NCBI GenBank assembly: GCA_900545135.1
Contig: UQXL01000007.1
Location: 1-64,000, forward strand
Reading direction: 5' to 3'
Length of the DNA: 64,000 nucleotides
Origin: an uncultured Eubacteriales bacterium
Lineage (GTDB): Bacteria; Bacillota; Clostridia; Peptostreptococcales; Anaerovoracaceae
This document shows positions 57,352-64,000 of the stretch, in pieces (the stretch's first letter is position 1; each line of letters opens with the position of its first letter). The notes beneath the pieces were generated by a model. That model made no database searches. It saw only the letters and a program-made list of their open reading frames with translations, and was not told the DNA's origin. Made by a program: the position numbers and the translations under genes.

Positions 57352-59091
57352 ATGAAAAATCATACTTTAAAACGTCTTTTCGGATATTTAAAATTCCACA
57401 GGCTCCGTTTGTTCTTCGTCCTGCTGTTCGCTGCCGTAAGCACTGTTTTTACAGTAATGGCTCCTTTCGTCATAGGCAAGGTGACAACAACGCTATTTGA
57501 CAGCATCAAAGACGGTGTGTTTTACTGGGAAAACATCGTTTGGCTACTTTCAGCCCTGATTTTCCTATATCTGACCTCTCAGTTTTTTTCATTCTTGCAG
57601 GGATTTCATATGGCAAAAATCACATCAAATGTAATACATGAAATCCGAAGCGATATTGATAAAAAAATGCACAAATTAAAGCTGAACTACTATGATACCC
57701 ACACCCATGGCGATATTCTCAGCATAATTACCAACGATGTGGACACCATTAGCAATACCATAAGTCAAAATCTCACTTCTATAGTCACACAGGTTATTAC
57801 CGCTGTAGGAATCCTGTTCATGATGTTATCAATCAGTCCGAAGCTCACGCTGATTCCCGTTATAATGGTGCCTCTGTCTTTATTGAGCGCGGCGGGAGTA
57901 ATGAAATCCGGCGGAAAGCATTATGAAAGGCAACAGGCGTTGCTGGGAGAGCTTAACGGATATATCGAAGAAATGTATAACGGTCAGCAAATAGTTCAAG
58001 CCTTCAGCTATCAGAATAAAGCGACCGAGCAGTTTCATGCCCTTAACGAAGCTCTTAAAAGCAGCTCGTATAAAGCAGAAACAACCGCAGGCGCAGTTAG
58101 CCCCATTACTACTTTTGTAAACGATATGGGATACGTCACTTGTGCTTTAATCGGCTGCTTGCGCGCCGTCGGCGGCTTTATCGCAATAGGAAATGTCCAG
58201 GCTATGCTTGAATACACTCGTCAGTTTGCCGAACCTTTTTCCTCATTGGCCGGTATGGCGGGCACCTTTGGCGCAGCAAAAGCCGCAGGAGATCGAATCT
58301 TTGCTTTGCTTGACGCGGAGGAAGAATTGCCTGAGGCAGAAAACACCGTCGTTCCTGAGGAGCGCTCCGGCAGCGTGACTTTCCAAAACGTTCAGTTCGG
58401 ATATACAAAGGATCGCCTGCTCATGAAAGATGTAAATCTTACCGTAAAGCCGGGGCAAAAGGTCGCTATCGTCGGCCCGACCGGAGCAGGCAAAACCACG
58501 CTTATCAATCTTTTAATGCGCTTCTATGAAGTAAACAGCGGCGCCATCTCGGTTGACGGAGTAAATATAAAGGATATGTCCCGAGAAGAGCTCAGAAGCC
58601 GTTTCGGCATGGTATTGCAGGATACATGGCTCTTTGAAGGTACCATAGCAGATAATCTGGGATATGCGGCAGAAAACATGGATAGAGATTCGATAATCGC
58701 CGCCGCAAAATCTGCCTGCGCTCATAATTTCATAAAAACCCTTCCAGACGGTTACGACATGAAGCTTTCTAAAGGAGCTGAAAACATTTCTCAAGGCGAG
58801 CGCCAGCTTCTTACCATCGCTCGTGCAATCGCCTCTGACCCTGAAATCATGATCCTTGACGAAGCCACAAGCAACGTGGATACTCATACGGAGATTCTGA
58901 TTCAGCGTGCCATGACACAGCTCATGAAAGACCGAACCAGCTTCGTTATTGCCCACAGGCTTTCCACTATACGCGACGCCGATATGATTTTGTACATGGA
59001 GGACGGAGATATAAAGGAAATTGGAACGCATGACGAGTTGATGAAAAGAGGCGAAAAATACGCAGCCCTTTATAACAGCCAGTTTGCATAA
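57352..59091 (+). CDS. ABC exporter half-transporter, canonical NBD
   Basis: A 579-residue partner half-exporter: six membrane helices (about 18-320), Walker A GPTGAGKTT near 374, signature ISQGERQ near 475 and Walker B ILDEATSNVD with the catalytic Glu near 502. With the preceding gene it forms one asymmetric multidrug or lipid exporter with a single working ATP site at each cycle. It starts one base after the previous stop, so translation is coupled. Confidence 0.95.
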   Translation: MKNHTLKRLFGYLKFHRLRLFFVLLFAAVSTVFTVMAPFVIGKVTTTLFDSIKDGVFYWENIVWLLSALIFLYLTSQFFSFLQGFHMAKITSNVIHEIRSDIDKKMHKLKLNYYDTHTHGDILSIITNDVDTISNTISQNLTSIVTQVITAVGILFMMLSISPKLTLIPVIMVPLSLLSAAGVMKSGGKHYERQQALLGELNGYIEEMYNGQQIVQAFSYQNKATEQFHALNEALKSSSYKAETTAGAVSPITTFVNDMGYVTCALIGCLRAVGGFIAIGNVQAMLEYTRQFAEPFSSLAGMAGTFGAAKAAGDRIFALLDAEEELPEAENTVVPEERSGSVTFQNVQFGYTKDRLLMKDVNLTVKPGQKVAIVGPTGAGKTTLINLLMRFYEVNSGAISVDGVNIKDMSREELRSRFGMVLQDTWLFEGTIADNLGYAAENMDRDSIIAAAKSACAHNFIKTLPDGYDMKLSKGAENISQGERQLLTIARAIASDPEIMILDEATSNVDTHTEILIQRAMTQLMKDRTSFVIAHRLSTIRDADMILYMEDGDIKEIGTHDELMKRGEKYAALYNSQFA

Positions 59092-59165
59092 TAAAGCTCT
59101 CCCCGCCACCAAGCAAAGGGTCCTTTACGGCCCTTTGCGGGAGTCTTTGCGGAACTTAAAAAACA

Positions 59166-59212
59166 GCGCTTTGATAAATTGCCGGCATAATGCTCGAAGC
59201 AATTCAAAGCGC
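59166..59212. other. Long stem-loop after the ABC exporter operon
   Basis: GCGCTTTGA and TCAAAGCGC pair, extended inside by AATTG/CAATT, with an apical loop of about 14 bases. A second hairpin, GCAAAGGG/CCCTTTGC, lies at about 59,113-59,139. Neither is followed by a clear T-run. They may end or stabilise the exporter mRNA. The remaining 59,213-59,370 shows no intact gene. Confidence 0.5.
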
Positions 59213-59375
59213 CTTTGTCAACAGCATACAGCTGTTATATTTTCAGCCAACTGAAATCCTATCAAGTAGCGCAAATCTTGTGTCACACTTAATTCCCTAA
59301 TATTCCCCCGATTTTCGCTTTTTCTTTGGACGGGCAAAGCACTCTGTTACCATCAACTCCTTAAGACGTATATTT

Positions 59376-59489
59376 ACAGCAAATATTTATACTCATGCAG
59401 ACCAACCTACCATAATAGAAGCTGAAAAGATAATTGCTGACAATCAAAAAGTGTCACAGAGAGTGTCACGCTTAAATGCACGAAAATGA
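59376..59489 (+). pseudogene. Tyrosine recombinase (integrase), C-terminal remnant
   Basis: The frame ends with TANIYTHADQPTIIEAEKII and SQRVSRLN before a TGA. IYTH includes the nucleophilic tyrosine region, and the tail is typical of Firmicute phage/ICE integrases. The upstream catalytic part is missing or unreadable. It lies 100 bases from the 3' end of tRNA-Pro, the usual integrase/attachment-site arrangement, so it marks a former integration event. Confidence 0.75.
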
Positions 59490-59538
59490 CCGATTTTGCA
59501 CACTTTATCAATATAAACGCATCGGCTCATATCAACGT

Positions 59539-59586
59539 AAAAACCGCCGAAACGATTGAAAATCCAACAGTTTCAGCGGTTTTTTT
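59539..59586. terminator. Bidirectional terminator between the integrase remnant and tRNA-Pro
   Basis: AAAACCGCCGAAAC and GTTTCAGCGGTTTT pair with one mismatch around a 17-base loop. T-runs exist on both strands. It ends the leftward tRNA-Pro transcript a few bases after CCA. Confidence 0.83.
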
Positions 59587-59588
59587 AT

Positions 59589-59665
59589 TGGTCGGGATGA
59601 CAGGATTCGAACCTGCGGCCTTTGCGTCCCGAACGCAACGCTCTACCAAGCTGAGCCACATCCCG
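59589..59665 (-). tRNA. tRNA-Pro (anticodon CGG)
   Basis: A full cloverleaf on the minus strand: acceptor CGGGATG/CATCCCG, anticodon arm TTGCG-TTCGGGA-CGCAA with CGG anticodon, T-arm with GGTTCGAATCC and encoded CCA at 59,589-59,591. It reads CCG. An integrase remnant lies beyond its 3' end. Confidence 0.96.
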
Positions 59666-59881
59666 TAACGCAAAATATATTATCATATTTTCAAAATTTT
59701 GTCTACCCTAAGCGAAAGTTATATTCAAATATATTGCAACACGACTCGCAAAGCGTCGTGCTCTCAGTTCAGTACGCAGAGAGCCGCGATACGCAAACCG
59801 GCACGGTGCAGTCGGAAGCCGGGGAGAAGGGGGGGTAAAGTCAAGTGTCAATAAGTAAAGGTGCCATTGGACAAAATCTGA

Positions 59882-61021
59882 CTATCTGTTTCTTCCTATC
59901 TCCCAGAGGGCGTCCGTCAATCTTTCTATATCCTTTTTTGAATTGAACGGTCCTACACTTATTCTTACGCCGCCGGTTCCCCATGTCCCCACGGTCTTAT
60001 GCGCCAGCCCGGCGCAGTGGTATCCGCCTCTGACGGCTATCCCATATTTGCTGTTTAAGACAGATGTCACTTCCTCTGCCTCCATTCCGTCTATATTTAT
60101 CAGGGAAATGCCGGTCTTTTTTGATGGTTCAGGGCCGTAAAGACTTATGAAGTCCATATTCATGAGCCGCTCGTCGAGACATGCAATCAGCTCCTCTTCA
60201 TAATCACCTATGACATCCAAACCGATTTTCTTGATGAATCCGGCGCTGTAACCAAGGCCTATGATTGCCGGCGCGTTTATGGTACCCGATTCAAAGCCCT
60301 CAGGAAATTCTTCCGGCTGAACGCGGCTCTTTGACTCCGTACCTGTTCCCCCTTGCTGCGTCGAGCTTAACTTTATGTACGGAGAGACGTACAAGGCTCC
60401 CGTTCCGAGGGGGCCAAGGAGTCCTTTGTGCCCCGGAAGCGCCAGCATGTCTATATTGAGTTCTTCCACATTTAAGTTCATCGTCCCGGCGCCTTGGGCT
60501 CCGTCCACCATAAAGGCTATGCCGTTCTTGCGCGCGATTCCCCCCATCTCCTTGAGGGGCATCTTGGTTCCCGTCACATTGGATGCGGCGGTAACCACTA
60601 TGAGGGACGTATTGCTCTTTATGGCTCTTTCTATGTCCTGGGGATTTATTTCTCCACGTTTGTTGCCTTTGACTATGGAGTGGCTTATGCCCTCCTTTTC
60701 CATGGCTTTCAGCGGACGTAAAACTGAATTGTGCTCCATGGAAGTTGTAATGACGTGATCCCCGTTTTCGAGGAAACCATGAAGCCCCATGTTCAGGGCT
60801 TCTGTCGTGTTTTTCGTGAAAACCAGCCTTTCAGCTGCGCTGATATTAAACAGCTCGGCGACAGCCCGTCTTGCGTGGTAAACCTTTTCGCCTGTTTTCA
60901 TGGACATGAAATGCCCCGATCTGCCGGGATTTCCGCAATATTTTAATATACATTCTTCCATAGCGGCGACCATTCCCCTTGGCTTGGGAAAAGACGTCGC
61001 TCCGTTATCGAGATATATCAT
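59882..61021 (-). CDS. Cysteine desulfurase family aminotransferase class V
   Basis: A 379-residue PLP enzyme. The start is IYLDNGATSFPKP; HNSVLRPL near residue 100, VDGAQGAGT near 178, the PLP lysine in LPGHKGLLGP near 197 and the active Cys in VRGGYHCAGLAHKT near 338 are present. It belongs to the cysteine desulfurase subgroup distinct from IscS/NifS, which removes sulfur (or selenium) from cysteine or selenocysteine. The start at 61,021 has GCAGGTG upstream. Given the probable selenoprotein in this window, a selenium role is possible but unproven. Confidence 0.88.
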   Translation of the reverse strand: MIYLDNGATSFPKPRGMVAAMEECILKYCGNPGRSGHFMSMKTGEKVYHARRAVAELFNISAAERLVFTKNTTEALNMGLHGFLENGDHVITTSMEHNSVLRPLKAMEKEGISHSIVKGNKRGEINPQDIERAIKSNTSLIVVTAASNVTGTKMPLKEMGGIARKNGIAFMVDGAQGAGTMNLNVEELNIDMLALPGHKGLLGPLGTGALYVSPYIKLSSTQQGGTGTESKSRVQPEEFPEGFESGTINAPAIIGLGYSAGFIKKIGLDVIGDYEEELIACLDERLMNMDFISLYGPEPSKKTGISLINIDGMEAEEVTSVLNSKYGIAVRGGYHCAGLAHKTVGTWGTGGVRISVGPFNSKKDIERLTDALWEIGRNR

Positions 61022-61055
61022 TTTAATCACCTGCCCCGCGTAACACCGCAAGATA

Positions 61056-61086
61056 ATAAAATAGAGGACCGTTAGGTCCTCTATAT
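61056..61086 (-). terminator. Terminator after the YdcF-like gene
   Basis: ATAGAGGACC and GGTCCTCTAT form a 10-bp stem with a four-base loop. On the minus strand it is followed by TTTTATTATC. It lies 100 bases after the YdcF-like gene and ahead of the cysteine desulfurase gene, which therefore probably has its own promoter. Confidence 0.82.
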
Positions 61087-61185
61087 ACTATGCTCATATT
61101 CTTTTTTCTGTTACTATCTCATGTGCATCGCATGGGCTCTTTGCCTGCGCTATTCGCCTTGCGCTTTTATCTTATGTTACTCAGG

Positions 61186-61902
61186 CTATTCGCCGTGGCT
61201 TATCAGTCCGCTGCCGCTTATAGGAATTGTTTCGCCGCCGATTAGCGGTTTAGCCTTAAGCATCGCCTTGAAGAAATCCTTATTTCTGGCGAGAAATTCT
61301 CTGAAGTCTCTCAGCATCTGTCCTCCGTAATGTTCCTGATCGGACGATGCGCCTATGACTTCCAGACCTAATTTTTCACCTATGTAAAGCGCCCTGTATT
61401 CGTGATATTTCTGCGTGACCACGACTGCTCTTTCCACACCGAAAATGCTCTGCGCTCTGTACATCGAATCATAGGTGGAAAAGCCCGCATGGTCGCAGAA
61501 AATATCTTCTTCCGGGACTCCTGCTTCTTTAGCATAAGAAAGCATGACATGTATCTCGTTATGTCCTATCTGCCCGTTATCGCCGCTCAGAAGCAGCTTT
61601 GGTGCTACGCCTTTTTTATACAGAGCGATACCTAAGTCTAATCTGTCCTGCAGCATAGGCGTCGGCGTTTCACTGTCGGAAATGCCGGCACCCAGAACTA
61701 TTATGCAGTCGGCATCGAATTCAGCTAATTTATCTGCATCGGTCTGCGACATCTCTTCGCGGTCGGTTGCAGCATATAGAATCTTCTCATCGACGCTGCC
61801 TTTGACGTATAGATTTATGAAAAAGCTGGCGATTAGCCCCGCCAAAGCCAGGCAAACTATGATAACGCCTACTCTGAGCAGAATCTTTTTTAATCTTGCC
61901 AT
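61186..61902 (-). CDS. YdcF/SanA-like (DUF218) membrane-anchored protein
   Basis: A 238-residue protein with an N-terminal membrane helix (about 8-30) and a DUF218 domain: CIIVLGAGISDSETPTPMLQDRL near 66, LLLSGDNGQIGHNE near 98, VVVTQKYHEYRALYI near 160. SanA/ElyC relatives act in envelope barrier function or peptidoglycan metabolism. The biochemical activity is unknown. Confidence 0.88.
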   Translation of the reverse strand: MARLKKILLRVGVIIVCLALAGLIASFFINLYVKGSVDEKILYAATDREEMSQTDADKLAEFDADCIIVLGAGISDSETPTPMLQDRLDLGIALYKKGVAPKLLLSGDNGQIGHNEIHVMLSYAKEAGVPEEDIFCDHAGFSTYDSMYRAQSIFGVERAVVVTQKYHEYRALYIGEKLGLEVIGASSDQEHYGGQMLRDFREFLARNKDFFKAMLKAKPLIGGETIPISGSGLISHGE

Positions 61903-61936
61903 ATATCTTTATATCCTCTGGTTTATAAGCCGCGGT

Positions 61937-62497
61937 TTATCTGACTGGGCGGCGCTCATGCTGTTCTTCCCATTCTTCCCTGAGTATTGAAAAAACCATG
62001 TTGTCTCTGTCAGTTCCGTCATATATGTGATAACCTCTGCGCTGCAGACCCTCGTATTTGAATCCGCATTTTTCTATGACGCGCTGAGATCTTTTGTTGT
62101 TTGGCGAAGTACATATTGCCATGACGACAAGGCCGTATTTCTCAAATCCATAATTCATCACAGCTTTGGCGGCCTCGGTCATATAGCCTTTTCCCCAATA
62201 TTCCCGGGAAAGAGAATATCCCATCTCCCTGCTGTTTACGTCTTCTCGCCTGCGGTCATTTTCAAGGGAAATGCTTCCGATTATCTTGTGAGACTCCTTC
62301 TCTCTTATGGCCCATGTATTGCTCTTCATGAACAGCTCGCGAATTATCTGTCTTGACTCTTCCGGACTTTCATGCGACTTCCAGCCAGCGTTGGGCCCTA
62401 CCTCAGGATCTTTGGCGTAACTGTATAATTCTTGCGCGTCCTCTTCACAGTCGCGCCATGGAGTAAGCATAAGTCTCTCGGTTATGATGTTTTCCAT
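61937..62497 (-). CDS. RimJ/RimL-type GNAT acetyltransferase
   Basis: A 186-residue GNAT enzyme of the ribosomal-protein or antibiotic N-acetyltransferase type: ITERLMLTPWRDCEEDA at the start, GYSLSREYWGKGYMTEAAKA near residue 95, NKRSQRVIEKCGFKYEG near 140. The ATG at 62,497 has AAAGGA ahead; an ATG 15 bases upstream overlaps the previous stop and is less likely. The gene directly follows the LTA-synthase-like gene. Confidence 0.88.
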   Translation of the reverse strand: MENIITERLMLTPWRDCEEDAQELYSYAKDPEVGPNAGWKSHESPEESRQIIRELFMKSNTWAIREKESHKIIGSISLENDRRREDVNSREMGYSLSREYWGKGYMTEAAKAVMNYGFEKYGLVVMAICTSPNNKRSQRVIEKCGFKYEGLQRRGYHIYDGTDRDNMVFSILREEWEEQHERRPVR

Positions 62498-62511
62498 ATG
62501 GGTTCCTTTCA

Positions 62512-64000
62512 TTACTCGGTGGTACTGAGGATTTCGTTTCCTTTCTTCTCGATTTGACTTACTTTCATGTTCTTCGCATCGTCAGGGTCGACGTCCTCGA
62601 GAAGCCCGAGGATATTTTCCCCGAGATAAATGGTCTTAAGAGTTTCTCCGTCAAGAGTTATCTTGCTGTATTCCGTAAAGTTCTGGCCTTTTATATAATA
62701 TTTATCGCCTATCTTTACGACTTCCTCTATTTTGATATCTTTTACGCCCATCTTCATCTTTGTAGGTTCGAAAGGATTTTCACCGCCGTATATATATCCC
62801 TTTCCATAGAGCATGTCATATCCGAGAGCCTTAAGGTCCTGCAGGTATGTCTCGCTGTTCTTATGGTTCTGCTGATAGGTGAATATGGTTCCCACCTGCA
62901 TGTCGAGCATTTCAAGAACGTGGGAAGCGAGCTGGTAAGAATACATATCTTCATCATCGCCGTCGAGGGCAAAGTTGCTCCAGATGACGTATTCCGTTCC
63001 GTACAGATTTCCGTTTTCCAGGTCGTCCTCAGTCATTTCGATGGCCGGAATGTGATCCCCGTACATGACTAATACGATAGGTTCATCGTATTTTTCAAAC
63101 TCTTCAACCAGCTTTCCTATAAACTGGTCCATTTCATATATCTGATTGGCATAATATTCAAATTTCCACTTGAGCTCTTCTGTCGGAGCGGAATCTACTG
63201 TTATTTCTGGATTCTTCAGCACCTGCTCTGTCGGATATTTTCCGTGGCCCTGAACGGAAATCGTATAGATCATATCCCTTTCTTCCGTCGAGTTCAGAGC
63301 GTCCAGCATGCATTCTACCAGTACGTCGTCTTTAGCCCAGTTTTTAGGCGTTTTTTCTACATTATTCATGTACTCAAGACTGGTGAAAGTGTCCATTCCC
63401 ATGTTGGCAAATACGGTATTTCTGTTATAGAATACGGCTCTGTGGTTGTGTATTGCATGGGTCGAATAGCCGAGGCTCTTTAAATCATAGCACAAAGTCT
63501 CGAGAGTCTTTTCTTTGAGAATAGATTTGTACGGATATTCTCCCGGCCCGAAAAATTTTGCGCTTAAGCCCGACATTACCTCAAACTCAACGTTAGCGGT
63601 ACCTGCTCCGCAGGCAGGTACCGTGAGCTGGCCTGACGGATAATTCTCTACGAGATTCCTGAAATTAGGACAAGCTTCCTTGTTTAGCTCTATGGACTTT
63701 ACAGTGGACGGATCTATAAAAGACTCCAACTGCAGGAATACGATATTAGGATGCTCTTCATCCTCATCTTTCTGCTCAAGGAGCATGGCCTTGTCGTCTC
63801 CAAGTTCTTCTTCACTGAAGATGTCAAGGATGGAGTCCTTGCTGTATTTTTCAGGCTTGCTGATGCCGGTATTGAGCCATGTGTTGGTAAAACAGTAGAC
63901 TACTCCGTAATCTCTGTAAGCGTATGCCAGGTTTCCGAAGAAGGTCTGAACTCTTCCTGAATTTATCATGAAAGATGTCATTCCGAAAGTCACTGCGAAA
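62512..64000 (-). CDS. LTA synthase-like sulfatase-fold membrane enzyme (partial)
   Basis: The C-terminal 496 residues of a protein that runs off the right edge. The frame is open to base 64,000, so the N-terminal membrane helices are outside the window. NIVFLQLESFID is the first metal strand, PACGAGTANVEFEVMSG holds the catalytic Thr, TISVQGHGKYP and VMYGDHIPA are metal ligands of the alkaline-phosphatase/sulfatase fold. It would transfer glycerol-phosphate or phosphoethanolamine to a lipid or glycan outside the membrane. The C-terminal part beyond about residue 360 is a small beta-rich extension. Confidence 0.9.
   Translation of the reverse strand, partial: FAVTFGMTSFMINSGRVQTFFGNLAYAYRDYGVVYCFTNTWLNTGISKPEKYSKDSILDIFSEEELGDDKAMLLEQKDEDEEHPNIVFLQLESFIDPSTVKSIELNKEACPNFRNLVENYPSGQLTVPACGAGTANVEFEVMSGLSAKFFGPGEYPYKSILKEKTLETLCYDLKSLGYSTHAIHNHRAVFYNRNTVFANMGMDTFTSLEYMNNVEKTPKNWAKDDVLVECMLDALNSTEERDMIYTISVQGHGKYPTEQVLKNPEITVDSAPTEELKWKFEYYANQIYEMDQFIGKLVEEFEKYDEPIVLVMYGDHIPAIEMTEDDLENGNLYGTEYVIWSNFALDGDDEDMYSYQLASHVLEMLDMQVGTIFTYQQNHKNSETYLQDLKALGYDMLYGKGYIYGGENPFEPTKMKMGVKDIKIEEVVKIGDKYYIKGQNFTEYSKITLDGETLKTIYLGENILGLLEDVDPDDAKNMKVSQIEKKGNEILSTTE

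Overview
The window reads as a chromosomal segment of an anaerobic, amino-acid-fermenting, low-to-mid GC Clostridia member, most like the Peptostreptococcales / Clostridiales Family XIII group. That placement is inferred from gene content: the complete oxidative arm of Clostridium sticklandii-type ornithine fermentation, cobamide salvage, a CoA-transferase, butyrate kinase, a multidomain flavodiiron protein, a thioredoxin/CcdA set and a probable UGA-encoded selenoprotein. No rRNA, CRISPR array or intact prophage is present.

Layout. 1-706: intergenic DNA with a phased inverted-repeat array and structured direct repeats. 0.7-5.5 kb (+): cobamide lower-ligand operon (TIM-barrel protein, cobT, cobU, cobS, a second CobU-like P-loop protein, cobC-like phosphatase, small membrane protein). 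5.7-8.5 kb (-): metNIQ methionine importer behind a Met-rich leader peptide and terminator. 8.5-9.2 kb: PIN/Phd toxin-antitoxin pair. 9.2-13.8 kb (-): phosphohexomutase, membrane protein, flavodoxin-fold reductase, butyrate kinase and endonuclease IV. 14.1-16.9 kb: XRE regulator and three acetyltransferase genes. 17.3-19.2 kb: four-domain flavodiiron protein. 19.3-32.8 kb: D-ornithine pathway genes orr, mutL-like, oraE, oraS, ortB, ortA, ord and a PAS/sigma-54 activator. The locus is split between oraE and the mutL-like gene by a thioesterase, an acetyltransferase, a PD-(D/E)XK-type protein and a second copy of the phased array. 32.9-44.9 kb: ArsR-type regulator, rlmH, MBL hydrolase, rnhA, a large RND exporter, thioredoxin, a two-component system with a PepSY target, and a CoA-transferase. 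45.1-48.5 kb: tRNA-Arg, the selenoprotein, and an island ending in a dead serine recombinase. 48.6-54.1 kb: a thiol-redox cluster (TlpA, CcdA, thioredoxin reductase, two thioredoxins, Crp/Fnr regulator, rhodanese). 54.1-59.1 kb: MerR-controlled heterodimeric ABC exporter. 59.1-64 kb: integrase remnant beside tRNA-Pro, cysteine desulfurase, YdcF-like protein, acetyltransferase and a truncated LTA-synthase-like sulfatase.

How it fits together. D-ornithine 4,5-aminomutase (OraS/OraE) needs adenosylcobamide and PLP. The cobT-cobU-cobS-cobC set assembles the cobamide nucleotide loop, and the MutL-like protein probably maintains or reactivates the mutase. Ord, OrtA and OrtB convert the product 2,4-diaminopentanoate to D-alanine and acetyl-CoA. 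The sigma-54 promoter in front of ord and three matching GTGCAAA-N4-TTTGCAC palindromes, two between that promoter and the regulator gene and one on the regulator's own -35 box, give a self-contained control circuit.

Most worth following up: (1) a UGA-containing CxxU selenoprotein gene with a GGU-loop hairpin at 45,387-45,689; (2) a Met-rich leader peptide attenuator in front of metNIQ at 8,224-8,459; (3) the helically phased ATGTTG/CAACAT arrays, two homologous copies overlapping near-identical promoters, one of them in front of the PD-(D/E)XK gene that interrupts the ornithine locus.
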